DNA of 56,454 nucleotides from Balneola sp. (lineage in GTDB: Bacteria > Bacteroidota > Rhodothermia > Balneolales > Balneolaceae). The stretch is from assembly GCA_028284195.1 (NCBI GenBank), contig JANQSE010000015.1, positions 1-56,454 of the forward strand, written 5' to 3'. Below, piece by piece: positions 8,750 to 16,066 of the stretch; positions within the stretch are counted from its first letter, which is position 1, and each line of letters starts with the position of its first letter. A program made the translations under genes and the position numbers. A model generated the notes under the pieces. It was given only the letters and a program-made list of their open reading frames with translations, made no database searches and was not told where the DNA came from.

Positions 8750-9673
8750 CTAATGAGCATGAGCACTCGATTTATGAACATGTGCATCGCAAGGCTTCCA
8801 CTCAAATTCCAGCGTTGAATGATAAATGCCAAACTCATCGTGCAGTATTTTTTTAATGCTTGATTTTATCTCCTCCATGCTGGCGATATCCTTTTCTTCA
8901 ATAGCTATATGGCTTTCCATCATAATTTGATGTTCATCAAGCTGCCAGACATGAATATGGTGCGCTTCGCACACTTTCGGTATGCCTTCGATTTTTGATT
9001 TCAACTCAGGTATCGCAATCTCATCAGGGGTTGATTGCATTAAGATGTTAATGGTTTCTCTAAGCATATGATAGGAGTGCCATAAAATGTACAACCCAAT
9101 GATTACCGTGAGAATCGTATCAATAATATACCATTCGTACTTGAGAATAAGCCAGCCTCCAATAATAACCCCTACTGAAGAAAGCCCATCTGAGAGAATA
9201 TGAATGTATGCACTTTTAAGATTAAGGCTTTCTTTTGCTTCTTTGAAGAGTAAAGCAGCCGTTATAAAGTTTCCAAATAGCCCGACAATAGCCACCCAGA
9301 ACATGGTATAGCCATCTATTGGTTGTGGGTCTAAAAATCGCTCCACCCCTTCCTTTATCAGGAACAAAGCTACAAGTACCAATGTGATCAGGTTAATAAA
9401 GGCTCCAACTATTTCTGCTCGTTTATATCCAAAGGTTTTGCTTTCGCTAACGCCTTTTTTAGAAATTTTTCTCGCCGCTAAACTGATTCCTAAAGAAAGT
9501 GTATCATTGAGGTTGTGCACCGCATCTGATAACAAAGCAAGAGAGTTCGACAAGATCCCTCCAACAAATTCAGCAAGAGTAATGGCAAGGTTCAAAAAAA
9601 TTGAGATCCAAAGCTTAGCCGTGGAAAAGTCGTCGAAACTATGGTGGTGGTGATGTTTATGGGCGCGGCTCAT
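8750..9673 (-). CDS. Cation diffusion facilitator (CzcD/ZitB-type zinc exporter)
   Basis: This inner-membrane metal/proton antiporter has 307 residues and six membrane segments. The metal site shows as HNLND (TM2: SDAVHNLNDTLSLG) and HILSD (TM5: AYIHILSDGLSSVG), the HxxxD pairs typical of Zn/Cd/Co exporters. The N-terminus has a run of five His, and the C-terminus ends with a second His-rich tail after the cytosolic ferredoxin-like domain. Substrate is probably zinc, by family. On the minus strand, TACCTTTA just before the ATG resembles a Bacteroidota -7 box, which would give a very short leader. Confidence 0.93.
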   Translation of the reverse strand: MSRAHKHHHHHSFDDFSTAKLWISIFLNLAITLAEFVGGILSNSLALLSDAVHNLNDTLSLGISLAARKISKKGVSESKTFGYKRAEIVGAFINLITLVLVALFLIKEGVERFLDPQPIDGYTMFWVAIVGLFGNFITAALLFKEAKESLNLKSAYIHILSDGLSSVGVIIGGWLILKYEWYIIDTILTVIIGLYILWHSYHMLRETINILMQSTPDEIAIPELKSKIEGIPKVCEAHHIHVWQLDEHQIMMESHIAIEEKDIASMEEIKSSIKKILHDEFGIYHSTLEFEWKPCDAHVHKSSAHAH

Positions 9674-9786
9674 ACTTAAAGGTACAAAGGATAAGTTAGT
9701 TTATCATAAAGACGAATATTTGCAATAAAGGCTCAGGCCGTTGTAAAGTTAGCAGCCATTATCTACATTACTTGTGGAGTTTGGGT

Positions 9787-10410
9787 ATGAAAAAACTACT
9801 TTTTTTAATTCTCTTTTTGATCTCGTCCATTTCCGGATTTGCTCAGGTGGTGGATGATAGTGCTCTAGACAAGCTTCAAGCGGGTAGTTATAATTTTGTG
9901 GAAGGAATGTTTATAGCGTACCTGGCTGATACCGTTTCCCCGGGTTTCGTACACATGTATTTTCAAAAAGCCAATATCAAGATTCTGGATGAATCAATAG
10001 AGCCGCTGCTTATTGCATTGGTAAACACTCCCTCAGAAAAAAGCCTGGAAAAATTACTTGGGCACAAAGCCATCCGTTCATCATACAAAACCACTTTAGC
10101 TGATGAAACCAAATCACTCCGTCAGAATCTGGAAAACTCCTCACTTTCTGGTAAAGAAAAGAACGCCATTCTGAAACGAATGAATCCGGAAGCAGAAACT
10201 TATCTGATCGAACTTAATTACCATATCAATAAAAAAGCGTTGAAAGAAATGATGAAAGAGTTTCGCGATGTCGCTTATAAAATCATCCGTGATAACCCTC
10301 GCACTGTAACCCTGCAGGCTGATCCGGGAAAAGAACCGTTTCTTATGGACAGAGTTGAACAACTTTACTTTGTTAAGAGCACCGCTATGATCGCTGCTAT
10401 AAAACAATAA
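9787..10410 (+). CDS. Secreted protein of unknown function, paralogue A (I9-like fold suspected)
   Basis: I prefer ATG at 9787 (MKKLLFLILFL...) over an upstream in-frame start, because it begins the signal peptide directly and has GGAG 7 nt before it. The 207-residue product has a Sec signal (cut after GFAQ). The next 70 residues (AGSYNFVEGMFIAYLADTVS onward) align with residues 31-100 of the following gene. The pattern, a strand, DTVSPG, a helix, then a Gly/Ile strand and a P.V or H.AI end, is like the ferredoxin-fold inhibitor I9/subtilisin prodomain. A second similar unit may follow at about 130-205. The function is unknown and no protease is adjacent. Confidence 0.75.
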   Translation: MKKLLFLILFLISSISGFAQVVDDSALDKLQAGSYNFVEGMFIAYLADTVSPGFVHMYFQKANIKILDESIEPLLIALVNTPSEKSLEKLLGHKAIRSSYKTTLADETKSLRQNLENSSLSGKEKNAILKRMNPEAETYLIELNYHINKKALKEMMKEFRDVAYKIIRDNPRTVTLQADPGKEPFLMDRVEQLYFVKSTAMIAAIKQ

Positions 10411-10413
10411 ACT

Positions 10414-11046
10414 ATGAGATATTTAGGAGCACTTACTTTTCTTCTTATTTGCAGCTTAACATCAGTGGCTGCCCAAGATAAAAGCGAAGATACAATTACC
10501 CGTATTAAAGCAGGGAATTATAAATTTGCTAAAGGCGAGGTTCAGGTTTCTTTTGTGGACACTGTTTCGCCGGGTTATGCCAAACAACAAGTTGAAGACG
10601 CCGGTTTTGAAATTTTATCGATGGCAGTTCTACCATACACTTTTTTCTTTAAACAGAAATTAACACCAAAAAGAATTTCTGAGATACAAACTCACCCTTT
10701 TGTTGAATCAATCACAGTGAAAAAAACCTCCTATGATTCAGCCGCAGTTAAGAGAATGGCCATACGGGAAAATATGAGTAAAGAGGAAGAAGACAAGGCT
10801 CATAAAAGATTCAAAAAAATGGCTGAGGTGCCACGAATATACATCTATTTGAAACACAATATAGTGGGTGATATGATCCAACGCTTTATTGATGAGCATC
10901 CCGATCTAAACCTCAGGTATTCTTCTCCGGTACCCAAAACCATGGTCGTTAAAACACCTGTAGGAAAAGAAGCTAATGCGATGAGAGTCCTCAAAAAAAT
11001 TCCCATTGTTACTGGTACTGCTTACGTGACTTTAATAGATTATTGA
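10414..11046 (+). CDS. Secreted protein of unknown function, paralogue B (I9-like fold suspected)
   Basis: Three bases after paralogue A begins a 210-residue protein with a signal peptide ending VAAQ. It repeats the same architecture: AGNYKFAKGEVQVSFVDTVSPGY, a helix, AGFEILSMAVLPY and a THPFVES end at about 30-100. A second unit at about 135-208 reads RIYIYLKHNI, then VVKTPVGKEANAMRVLKKIP. The two proteins are clear tandem paralogues with low identity. Resemblance to peptidase inhibitor I9 domains is judged by eye only. A duplicated pair with no attached protease would be unusual. Confidence 0.75.
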   Translation: MRYLGALTFLLICSLTSVAAQDKSEDTITRIKAGNYKFAKGEVQVSFVDTVSPGYAKQQVEDAGFEILSMAVLPYTFFFKQKLTPKRISEIQTHPFVESITVKKTSYDSAAVKRMAIRENMSKEEEDKAHKRFKKMAEVPRIYIYLKHNIVGDMIQRFIDEHPDLNLRYSSPVPKTMVVKTPVGKEANAMRVLKKIPIVTGTAYVTLIDY

Positions 11047-11051
11047 CTAGC

Positions 11052-11270
11052 TCAACCACCCTTTTTGTACTTAAACACTTCTTCTATCGGTTTCTCGAAT
11101 GCTGCCGCAATTTTGAATGCCAATTCGAGCGAAGGCGCATATTTAGCCGCTTCAATTGCATTGATGGTTTGGCGGGTAACACCTACTATATTTGCGAGTT
11201 CCTTTTGGGTCATTTCATTCGCATGAAACCTCAATGCGCGGATGTTATTTTTTATAACACCTTTAATCAT
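11052..11270 (-). CDS. Small XRE-family transcriptional regulator
   Basis: The 72-residue protein is almost entirely a Cro/C1-type helix-turn-helix: [50 protein letters not shown]. This compact form often pairs with a small membrane protein, and here its ATG overlaps the stop of the upstream four-helix membrane gene by 4 bp. It probably autoregulates the pair. It ends 5 bp past the convergent gene at 10414-11046. Confidence 0.9.
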   Translation of the reverse strand: MIKGVIKNNIRALRFHANEMTQKELANIVGVTRQTINAIEAAKYAPSLELAFKIAAAFEKPIEEVFKYKKGG

Positions 11271-11719
11271 ATCAAAAAGTCTTTTCGATAGTAATAGATC
11301 TGGGTGGCGCGATTGGTAATACTGGCAAAAAATAAGATTAGCAAAAGAACATGAAAGGAAAGATTTGCATCCGCAATTAATTTAGGGCCGCCTACATTGC
11401 CAAGCAGTAAATCCCTGAACAGATAATGGGCCAGCATTGCTACAATTGCATATACCATAAAGTAATAAGCGTTTCGAAACCCTTTAGAAGCAATCATATG
11501 GTCCCGCTCATCTCTTATTATACCATCCTTTGTTTCCATGAATCCGAGAATCAACTCAATGATGAATGCAAATAAGAACACATTGATGAAAACCTTGGTT
11601 AATTCCGCTGAATAATCCGGAATATCTTCCGGCCAACCAAAAACAACGAGTACATAAAATCCCGAGATAGCAAATGATGAAGCTAAAGAACACCAGGCAT
11701 ATATTTCTTGTCGTGACAT
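11267..11719 (-). CDS. Small four-helix membrane protein, partner of XRE regulator
   Basis: The 150-residue protein has four predicted membrane helices (about 8-28, 45-65, 90-112 and 122-142) and short loops. The layout resembles DUF2178-type membrane proteins that are co-encoded with small XRE regulators. I do not see catalytic motifs. TATGGAG lies shortly before the ATG. The 4-bp overlap with the regulator gene indicates translational coupling. Confidence 0.75.
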   Translation of the reverse strand: MSRQEIYAWCSLASSFAISGFYVLVVFGWPEDIPDYSAELTKVFINVFLFAFIIELILGFMETKDGIIRDERDHMIASKGFRNAYYFMVYAIVAMLAHYLFRDLLLGNVGGPKLIADANLSFHVLLLILFFASITNRATQIYYYRKDFLI

Positions 11720-11815
11720 GTTTACTCCATAATAGTTAGTAAAAAAATTACGACTTAATGTAAAAAATTTAGGTGATTATCCCTTTACTACAAGTAAATA
11801 ATTTTGTACATTAGT

Positions 11816-11831
11816 CATGTAATAACACATG
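11816..11831. repeat. Inverted repeat upstream of transposase
   Basis: CATGT, six bases, ACATG forms a perfect 5-bp inverted repeat 13 nt before the transposase ATG. A related repeat (CAATGT, seven bases, ACATTG) lies upstream of the small antisense ORF at the other side of the element (12872-12890). They may be operators for a shared regulator or parts of the element ends. Confidence 0.4.
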
Positions 11832-11844
11832 ACGATACAGAATT

Positions 11845-12732
11845 ATGAAAACATATACATTCTTCGACTTCCAAAAAGAGTTCTCAAATGAAAAAGACTG
11901 CTTAGAATATATTTTCAATAAACGCTTTCCTAATGGGTATGTAGATCAAAAGACTGGCGAGATCATAGATTTGTATTATACAGAGTCAAGAAAGTGTTTT
12001 ACTAATGCGAAAGGTGATATCCAGGTTTACCCAACCGCTAATACAATCTTTCATAAATCATCTACAGAGTTGGTTAAGTGGTTTTATGTTATATACATGA
12101 TATCTCAGTCTAAAACGGGCGTTTCTGCTAAGCACGTACAACGTGAAATAGGTGTTACTTACAAAACAGCTTGGAGAATGTGCCATTTAATAAGAAAGTG
12201 CTTAGAAGGCGATTTTGAAATGTTTGAAGGTGTTGTTGAGATTGATGAAACGTATGTAGGTGGTAAGCCAAGAAAGGCTAAAAGAAATCCAACTACTCCT
12301 AAGAAATCATCTACAAGAGGCAGGGGTACTGAAAAAACACCAGTTGTAGGAATGGTTGAAAGAGACGGTAGAGTTCGTGCTTTTATTACAGAGAATGTTC
12401 AAAGAAATGTAGTATTCCCGATCATTAGTAATAATGTTAAAAAAGGAACTACTGTTTATACAGATGAATATAAGTTATACCACACTTTAGGCACTTTGGG
12501 TTATAACCATGATACTGTTCAGCATCAAAAGGAAGAGTTTGTGAAAGGTGGTGTACATACGAACACAATCGAGGGTTTTTGGTCGTACCTAAAGAACGGA
12601 ATCAGAGGGGCTTATAAACATACCTCTAAAAAGTATCTACAACTTTACGTAAATGAGTACGCTTTCCGATGGAATAACAGAAAAGATCAATCTATGATGT
12701 TTCGGAATCTTTTGGGCGCTGTGTGTCGCTAA
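11845..12732 (+). CDS. IS1595-family transposase (ISXO2-like)
   Basis: The 295-residue protein matches the ISXO2-like DDE transposase: GVSAKHVQREIGVTYKTAWR (the HTH after TIFHKSSTELVKWFYVIY), EIDETYVGG with the first catalytic Asp, VYTDEYKLYH with the second, and THTIEGFWSYLKNGIRGAY-type sequence (here TNTIEGFWSYLK) near the third acidic residue. The N-terminal region where relatives carry a CxxC zinc ribbon is degenerate here: only one Cys is visible (SRKCFTNAKG). The frame is intact, so it may be active. It has integrated beside the XRE/membrane pair. Confidence 0.93.
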   Translation: MKTYTFFDFQKEFSNEKDCLEYIFNKRFPNGYVDQKTGEIIDLYYTESRKCFTNAKGDIQVYPTANTIFHKSSTELVKWFYVIYMISQSKTGVSAKHVQREIGVTYKTAWRMCHLIRKCLEGDFEMFEGVVEIDETYVGGKPRKAKRNPTTPKKSSTRGRGTEKTPVVGMVERDGRVRAFITENVQRNVVFPIISNNVKKGTTVYTDEYKLYHTLGTLGYNHDTVQHQKEEFVKGGVHTNTIEGFWSYLKNGIRGAYKHTSKKYLQLYVNEYAFRWNNRKDQSMMFRNLLGAVCR

Positions 12733-12838
12733 GAATAACTTTATCTAAATCTCTCTTGAACTTAGGAGCTTCCGAAGCATCTTCTTCGAACTCAACTTCT
12801 ATCTCAATTTCAACTTTTTTCTTATTCTCTTCGATCAT
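12692..12838 (-). CDS. Small acidic antisense ORF overlapping the transposase 3' end
   Basis: ATG at 12838 opens a 48-residue frame: a strongly charged start (MIEENKKKVEIEIEVEFEED), then APKFKRDLDKVIL and a polar tail. It converges on the transposase gene and overlaps its last 41 bp. The alternating VEIEIEVEFEED pattern suggests a beta strand. No family is recognised. Its upstream region carries an inverted repeat similar to the one before the transposase. It could be an element-encoded regulator or chance coding. Confidence 0.4.
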   Translation of the reverse strand: MIEENKKKVEIEIEVEFEEDASEAPKFKRDLDKVILSDTQRPKDSETS

Positions 12839-12871
12839 ATTTGCTTTGTGAGACAAATGTTATCAAACTTA

Positions 12872-12890
12872 CAATGTGTTACTAACATTG
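12872..12890. repeat. Inverted repeat upstream of antisense ORF
   Basis: CAATGT, seven bases, ACATTG is a perfect 6-bp inverted repeat 33 nt upstream of the ATG at 12838 on the minus strand. It resembles the repeat at 11816-11831, and both carry AAC before ACA in the reading direction of the downstream gene. Confidence 0.4.
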
Positions 12891-12933
12891 TGAAAGTAAT
12901 ACAATTTTGCTAAATTGTTTGTGTTATAAACAA

Positions 12934-12953
12934 GGGAAAGCGCAAACTTTCCC
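12934..12953. terminator. Hairpin, possible terminator
   Basis: GGGAAAG, six bases, CTTTCCC forms a 7-bp perfect stem. The downstream T tracts are poor on both strands, so termination is possible but not certain. It lies between the IS-associated ORF and the small basic ORF that ends at 12966. Confidence 0.4.
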
Positions 12954-12965
12954 CCGTGTTTGCTT

Positions 12966-13124
12966 TTACTGGTTACTTTTTATCCGAACTTTGAATCGCT
13001 TCAAACGCCGGGTTCCGCCAACATACTCACCGCGAACGTAAGTATATTTGTCGGTATTAAAAGTTTCAGTTTGTTCTTTGTCGGGTGGTATTTCAACCCG
13101 GAAGGTAAGCTTAAGTGCTTCCAT
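12966..13124 (-). CDS. Small basic protein of unknown function
   Basis: I place the start at ATG 13124, giving 52 residues (MEALKLTFRVEIPPDKEQTE onward, then TYVRGEYVGGTRRLKRFKVRIKSNQ). A longer in-frame start would be a TTG inside the terminator at 13179-13213 and is unlikely. The protein looks beta-rich and ends very basic. No family is recognised. It lies downstream of a terminator and so would need its own promoter. TACAATTA at about 13139-13146 (minus) is a weak candidate -7 box. Confidence 0.4.
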   Translation of the reverse strand: MEALKLTFRVEIPPDKEQTETFNTDKYTYVRGEYVGGTRRLKRFKVRIKSNQ

Positions 13125-13178
13125 GTTTTTATGTCGTTTAATTGTAGAGGTGCTTATCTCCTCAATTAAGCAAATATT

Positions 13179-13213
13179 AAAACCCAAGTGGCTCCTATCC
13201 TCTTGGGTTTTTT
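13179..13213. terminator. Rho-independent terminator, probably bidirectional
   Basis: AAAACCCAAG and CTTGGGTTTT form a 10-bp stem with a 13-base loop. The A-rich 5' arm and T-rich 3' arm allow it to work on both strands. It closes the minus-strand gene that ends at 13212. Confidence 0.75.
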
Positions 13214-13811
13214 ATATCTCTATTGTTACGCTGTCTTCTTGTAAGTACTCTTTATCATACATGTATTCTTTCTTTATCTCTTTATTTGAATCAAGCCATT
13301 TAGGAGATCCCCAAAATGTATTTCGGTTATACCCATTTACAGAAAAATTTACTAATTGACCTTTTTGTCTTAGGCTTGATAAAGCAGCACTTATTTTTTT
13401 TGCCCATTCATCTTCTGAAATTTGTGGCTCTCTTCTATGTAGTTCTTCGGCAATCTGACGATTATGTACAAACTTATCGTGATCTTTTATGACAAATTTT
13501 ACTTTATTCCTATTTGACATATTCACATGATAACCATCGTCAAATACATATTTATTCTTTCCCGCCTTCTCATCTTTATTTTCTTCTTGTAACTTTTCAG
13601 GATCTCCTATCAGCATAGATGGATTACTAACATATACGCCTGACTCCTTTGAGCCATTAAGCTCTTCCGTAATCGAAAAGCTTGCACCATGGGCATTCAA
13701 TAGCTTGTTTAATGCTTTGATAGCGCCCTCAATCTCAATTAATTTATGAGAAACAGCATCTCTCTCTTTTAACAGAGACTGTACCTGACTTTTAATCAGT
13801 TCAATATCCAT
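13212..13811 (-). CDS. Coiled-coil protein with C-terminal winged-helix-like (HARE-HTH-type) domain
   Basis: The 199-residue protein has an N-terminal coiled coil (about 1-45, SQVQSLLKERDAVSHKLIEIEGAIKAL), a polar linker, and a C-terminal part (about 105-175). The C-terminal part reads VIKDHDKFVHNRQIAEELHRREP, then AKKISAALSSLRQKGQLVNF and FWGSPKWLD. That order (helix, helix, recognition helix, Gly, wing) matches HARE-HTH/winged-helix modules found in chromatin and restriction-type proteins. AGGAGG lies 7 nt before the ATG, an unusually strong Shine-Dalgarno for this window. The 240-bp stretch behind its start (13812-14049) shows no gene. It is probably part of the accessory region; its function is unknown. 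Confidence 0.65.
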   Translation of the reverse strand: MDIELIKSQVQSLLKERDAVSHKLIEIEGAIKALNKLLNAHGASFSITEELNGSKESGVYVSNPSMLIGDPEKLQEENKDEKAGKNKYVFDDGYHVNMSNRNKVKFVIKDHDKFVHNRQIAEELHRREPQISEDEWAKKISAALSSLRQKGQLVNFSVNGYNRNTFWGSPKWLDSNKEIKKEYMYDKEYLQEDSVTIEI

Positions 13812-14049
13812 AATCTATCCTCCTATAATAGTTATGATCTATACAATAAATTCTGGAAAGAAAATACATCAATGAGAATCATAATGCAATAGTGGTGCAA
13901 ATAAAAAATAGAGAAAAGACAAGAAGGGGCAAGATAGAATCTTGGAAACGTGTAATTAGATAATATTTATCTTTCTATAGCAAATTTAAAACAACCACTT
14001 GTACTCATGGGATAATCGCCAAAATTTATTACATACCTTGCAATAATTT

Positions 14050-14271
14050 TTACCTGTACTTTTTCTTTAATGGGGTTAGAATTTTTTCTATGCCATTAAT
14101 TTTAACTTCATACATGGTGGAAAGGTATTGTCCAAGTATGCCTTCAGGAAAACCTTCCCGTTTAAACCATTCTAAATAGTGTATCGGAAGATCTGTTACA
14201 AATTGATCTTTATATTTTCCGAATGGCATTCGGGCCTGAACAAGCCTGATAAGAAATGATGAATCGTACAC
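14050..14271 (-). CDS. DUF3820 family protein
   Basis: The 73-residue protein contains the family signature MPFGKYKDQFVTDLPIHYLEWF (about 15-36), where related proteins read MPFGKYKGxxLxDLPxxYLxWF. The domain is small, sometimes described as a putative quorum-sensing-regulated factor, and its biochemical role is not established. It is divergent from the SIMPL gene at 14341. Confidence 0.85.
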   Translation of the reverse strand: MYDSSFLIRLVQARMPFGKYKDQFVTDLPIHYLEWFKREGFPEGILGQYLSTMYEVKINGIEKILTPLKKKYR

Positions 14272-14340
14272 TTAATTTTCCTGAAACATAATTGAAAATA
14301 TAGCCTTACAATAACGAGTAAAATAAATTGTGTTTTAAAA

Positions 14341-15057
14341 ATGGAAAATAATAGTAAAGGACTAATAGTACTTGGAATTTCAATTTTGCTCGGCCTTGTA
14401 ATTCTTGGTACGATTTTAGGAAAATCTGCAATTACTTTTAAAGAATACGAAAGAACCGTAACGGTAAAAGGTCTGGCTGAACAAGAACATGTTGCAAACA
14501 TAGTTATATGGCCAATACAGTTTTCTGAAGCAAGTAACAGCTTAACGGAACTTTATTCAAATCTTGAAAAGAGCGAAGAAAAAGTAAAAGCGTTTCTAAA
14601 AAAATATGGGATTGATGATTCTGAAATAATCGTTTCTACACCTTTTGTTACTGATAAATCAGCGCAGCAATATGGCGGTGTCGCAAATACTCCATTCAGG
14701 TATGTTGCAAATCAAACCGTTACTATTTATTCCAAAAAAGTATTGGAGGTCAGGTCTTTTATGAATGAGCTGCCCGAATTAGGAAAACAGGGTATTGCTT
14801 TAACAGGAAATGAATATGAAATACGACCGGAGTATTTATTTACCGATCTGAATAAAATAAAACCCGAAATGATTGAACAGTCCACAAAAGAAGCCAGAAA
14901 AGTTGCTACAAAATTTGCAGAAGACTCTGACAGCAAGCTCGGAAAAATAAAAACAGCATATCAGGGGCAGTTCAGCATTAATAGCAGGGATAAAAACAAT
15001 CTGCATATAAAGAAAATACGGGTTGTTTCTACGGTTGTATACTACTTATCAGATTGA
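14341..15057 (+). CDS. SIMPL/DUF541 domain protein, membrane-anchored
   Basis: The 238-residue protein has one N-terminal membrane anchor (about 8-28, LIVLGISILLGLVILGTILG). The periplasmic SIMPL (DUF541) fold follows: RTVTVKGLAEQEHVANI at the start, a helix with LYSNLEKSEEKVKAFLKKYGI, VTIYSKKVLEVRSFMNEL, and a C-terminal AYQGQFSIN plus KKIRVVSTVVYYL strand. The family forms oligomeric rings in the periplasm, with no agreed activity. It appears monocistronic. Confidence 0.9.
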   Translation: MENNSKGLIVLGISILLGLVILGTILGKSAITFKEYERTVTVKGLAEQEHVANIVIWPIQFSEASNSLTELYSNLEKSEEKVKAFLKKYGIDDSEIIVSTPFVTDKSAQQYGGVANTPFRYVANQTVTIYSKKVLEVRSFMNELPELGKQGIALTGNEYEIRPEYLFTDLNKIKPEMIEQSTKEARKVATKFAEDSDSKLGKIKTAYQGQFSINSRDKNNLHIKKIRVVSTVVYYLSD

Positions 15058-15107
15058 TTGTAACGAGGCCTATTTAGCATTATCTTTTTTGGAACTAATT
15101 ACCAGGA

Positions 15108-15452
15108 ATGCCACAAGTAAAACTACTTAAGATAGCGCACGGCCGCAGCGGCGATAAAGGGGATGGCTCTAATGTTGGAATTATTGCCCGCCATCCCGAT
15201 ATCTATCCTTTTCTGAAAAAAGAACTGACCCCGGAGAGAATAAAAGAACACATGAAATATGTGTGTAAGGGAAAGGTAGAGCGATATGAACTGCCCAACA
15301 TCGGTGCATTAAATTTTATTCTTAACAACAGCCTGGGCGGGGGAGGAACCGTATCTCTCAAACTTGATGCGCAGGGAAAAACGCATGCTTCTCAAGTGCT
15401 GCGTATGGATATTGATGTTCCAGAAGAATTGCTTTCATTGGTCAAGGATTAG
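15108..15452 (+). CDS. AtuA C-terminal-domain-like protein
   Basis: The 114-residue protein matches the small domain found at the C-terminus of AtuA (acyclic terpene utilisation) and as a free-standing protein: LLKIAHGRSGDKGDGSNVGIIAR near the start and GALNFILNNSLGGGGTVSL in the middle. The DKGDxxNIG motif is diagnostic. The large AtuA part is absent here. It is probably a subunit or helper in branched acyl-CoA metabolism, but the substrate cannot be read from the sequence. The leader GGAACTAATTA recurs before the 36454 mini-ORF. Confidence 0.8.
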   Translation: MPQVKLLKIAHGRSGDKGDGSNVGIIARHPDIYPFLKKELTPERIKEHMKYVCKGKVERYELPNIGALNFILNNSLGGGGTVSLKLDAQGKTHASQVLRMDIDVPEELLSLVKD

Positions 15453-15493
15453 TTATCCTTCCGGCTTAAAATGTACCACAAACATTTCTGAAT

Positions 15494-16066
15494 TCAATAA
15501 AACCGGATGGGAATTTCTACTTTCACAACATCCCAGGAAATTGTCATTTGTGTAGATGAGCCGCTTAATTCAGAAAATTCGATATTAAATGCCTCGATAG
15601 GATTTTCCAGCTTTTGCACAGGCACTTCAAATCGAATCTCGTCTAATTTCTCGTTGTAATCAAAAGCCCCCCATTGGCCAAGCCCATTGTTTAAAATAAC
15701 TGTCCAGGTATTTTCATTTGGTATTGCAAAGAGAGCATATGTTCCGGCTTCAATCACATTCATATTCATCAGTATTGGTTCAGTGATTGTAATTTCGGTT
15801 GCCTCATTAGCACCCATTCGCCAAACCTGTCCATAAGGTTCCCATTCTCCAAAAATTGTTCTTCCTCTTCTGTAAGGCTGGCCGTAAACCACTTTCAAAT
15901 ACGTATTTTCATACATAATGGAAGCTATCGCTATTGGGCTTTTACGATTCCCAACCGGAGCCTCCTGCGGGGTTGTTGGCTTTCTTTGGCCACATGCCGT
16001 TGCAGCGATCAAAAAGATAATTGCTATATAAAGATATTCTGGTTTAAACTTCATCGATGGCATCAA
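15494..16066 (-). CDS. DUF2911 lipoprotein
   Basis: The 190-residue product has a lipoprotein signal (lipobox ATAC) and the DUF2911 core: VYGQPYRRGRTIFGE, then GQVWRMGANEATEI and AGTYALFAIP, typical of Bacteroidota envelope proteins. ATGs at 16066 and 16054 are both possible; the first overlaps the stop of the upstream gene by 4 bp. It is last in a coupled operon after the zincin/propeller/barrel protein, which suggests a joint envelope role. Function unknown. Confidence 0.9.
   Translation of the reverse strand: MMPSMKFKPEYLYIAIIFLIAATACGQRKPTTPQEAPVGNRKSPIAIASIMYENTYLKVVYGQPYRRGRTIFGEWEPYGQVWRMGANEATEITITEPILMNMNVIEAGTYALFAIPNENTWTVILNNGLGQWGAFDYNEKLDEIRFEVPVQKLENPIEAFNIEFSELSGSSTQMTISWDVVKVEIPIRFY

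Larger units (their letters stand above)
11800..12900. mobile_element. IS1595-family (ISXO2-like) insertion sequence, ends not resolved
   Basis: The element is defined by its single DDE-type transposase gene (11845-12732) plus a small antisense ORF at its 3' end. I could not identify convincing terminal inverted repeats or target duplications by eye, so both limits are approximate. The similar inverted repeats at 11816-11831 and 12872-12890 suggest the element covers at least this interval. AT content is higher than in the neighbouring housekeeping genes. Confidence 0.55.

Noticed and set aside
12966..13187. 73-residue ORF with start at 13187
   Set aside because: Its start would be a TTG inside the terminator stem at 13179-13213. 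The ATG at 13124 gives a more plausible 52-residue protein.
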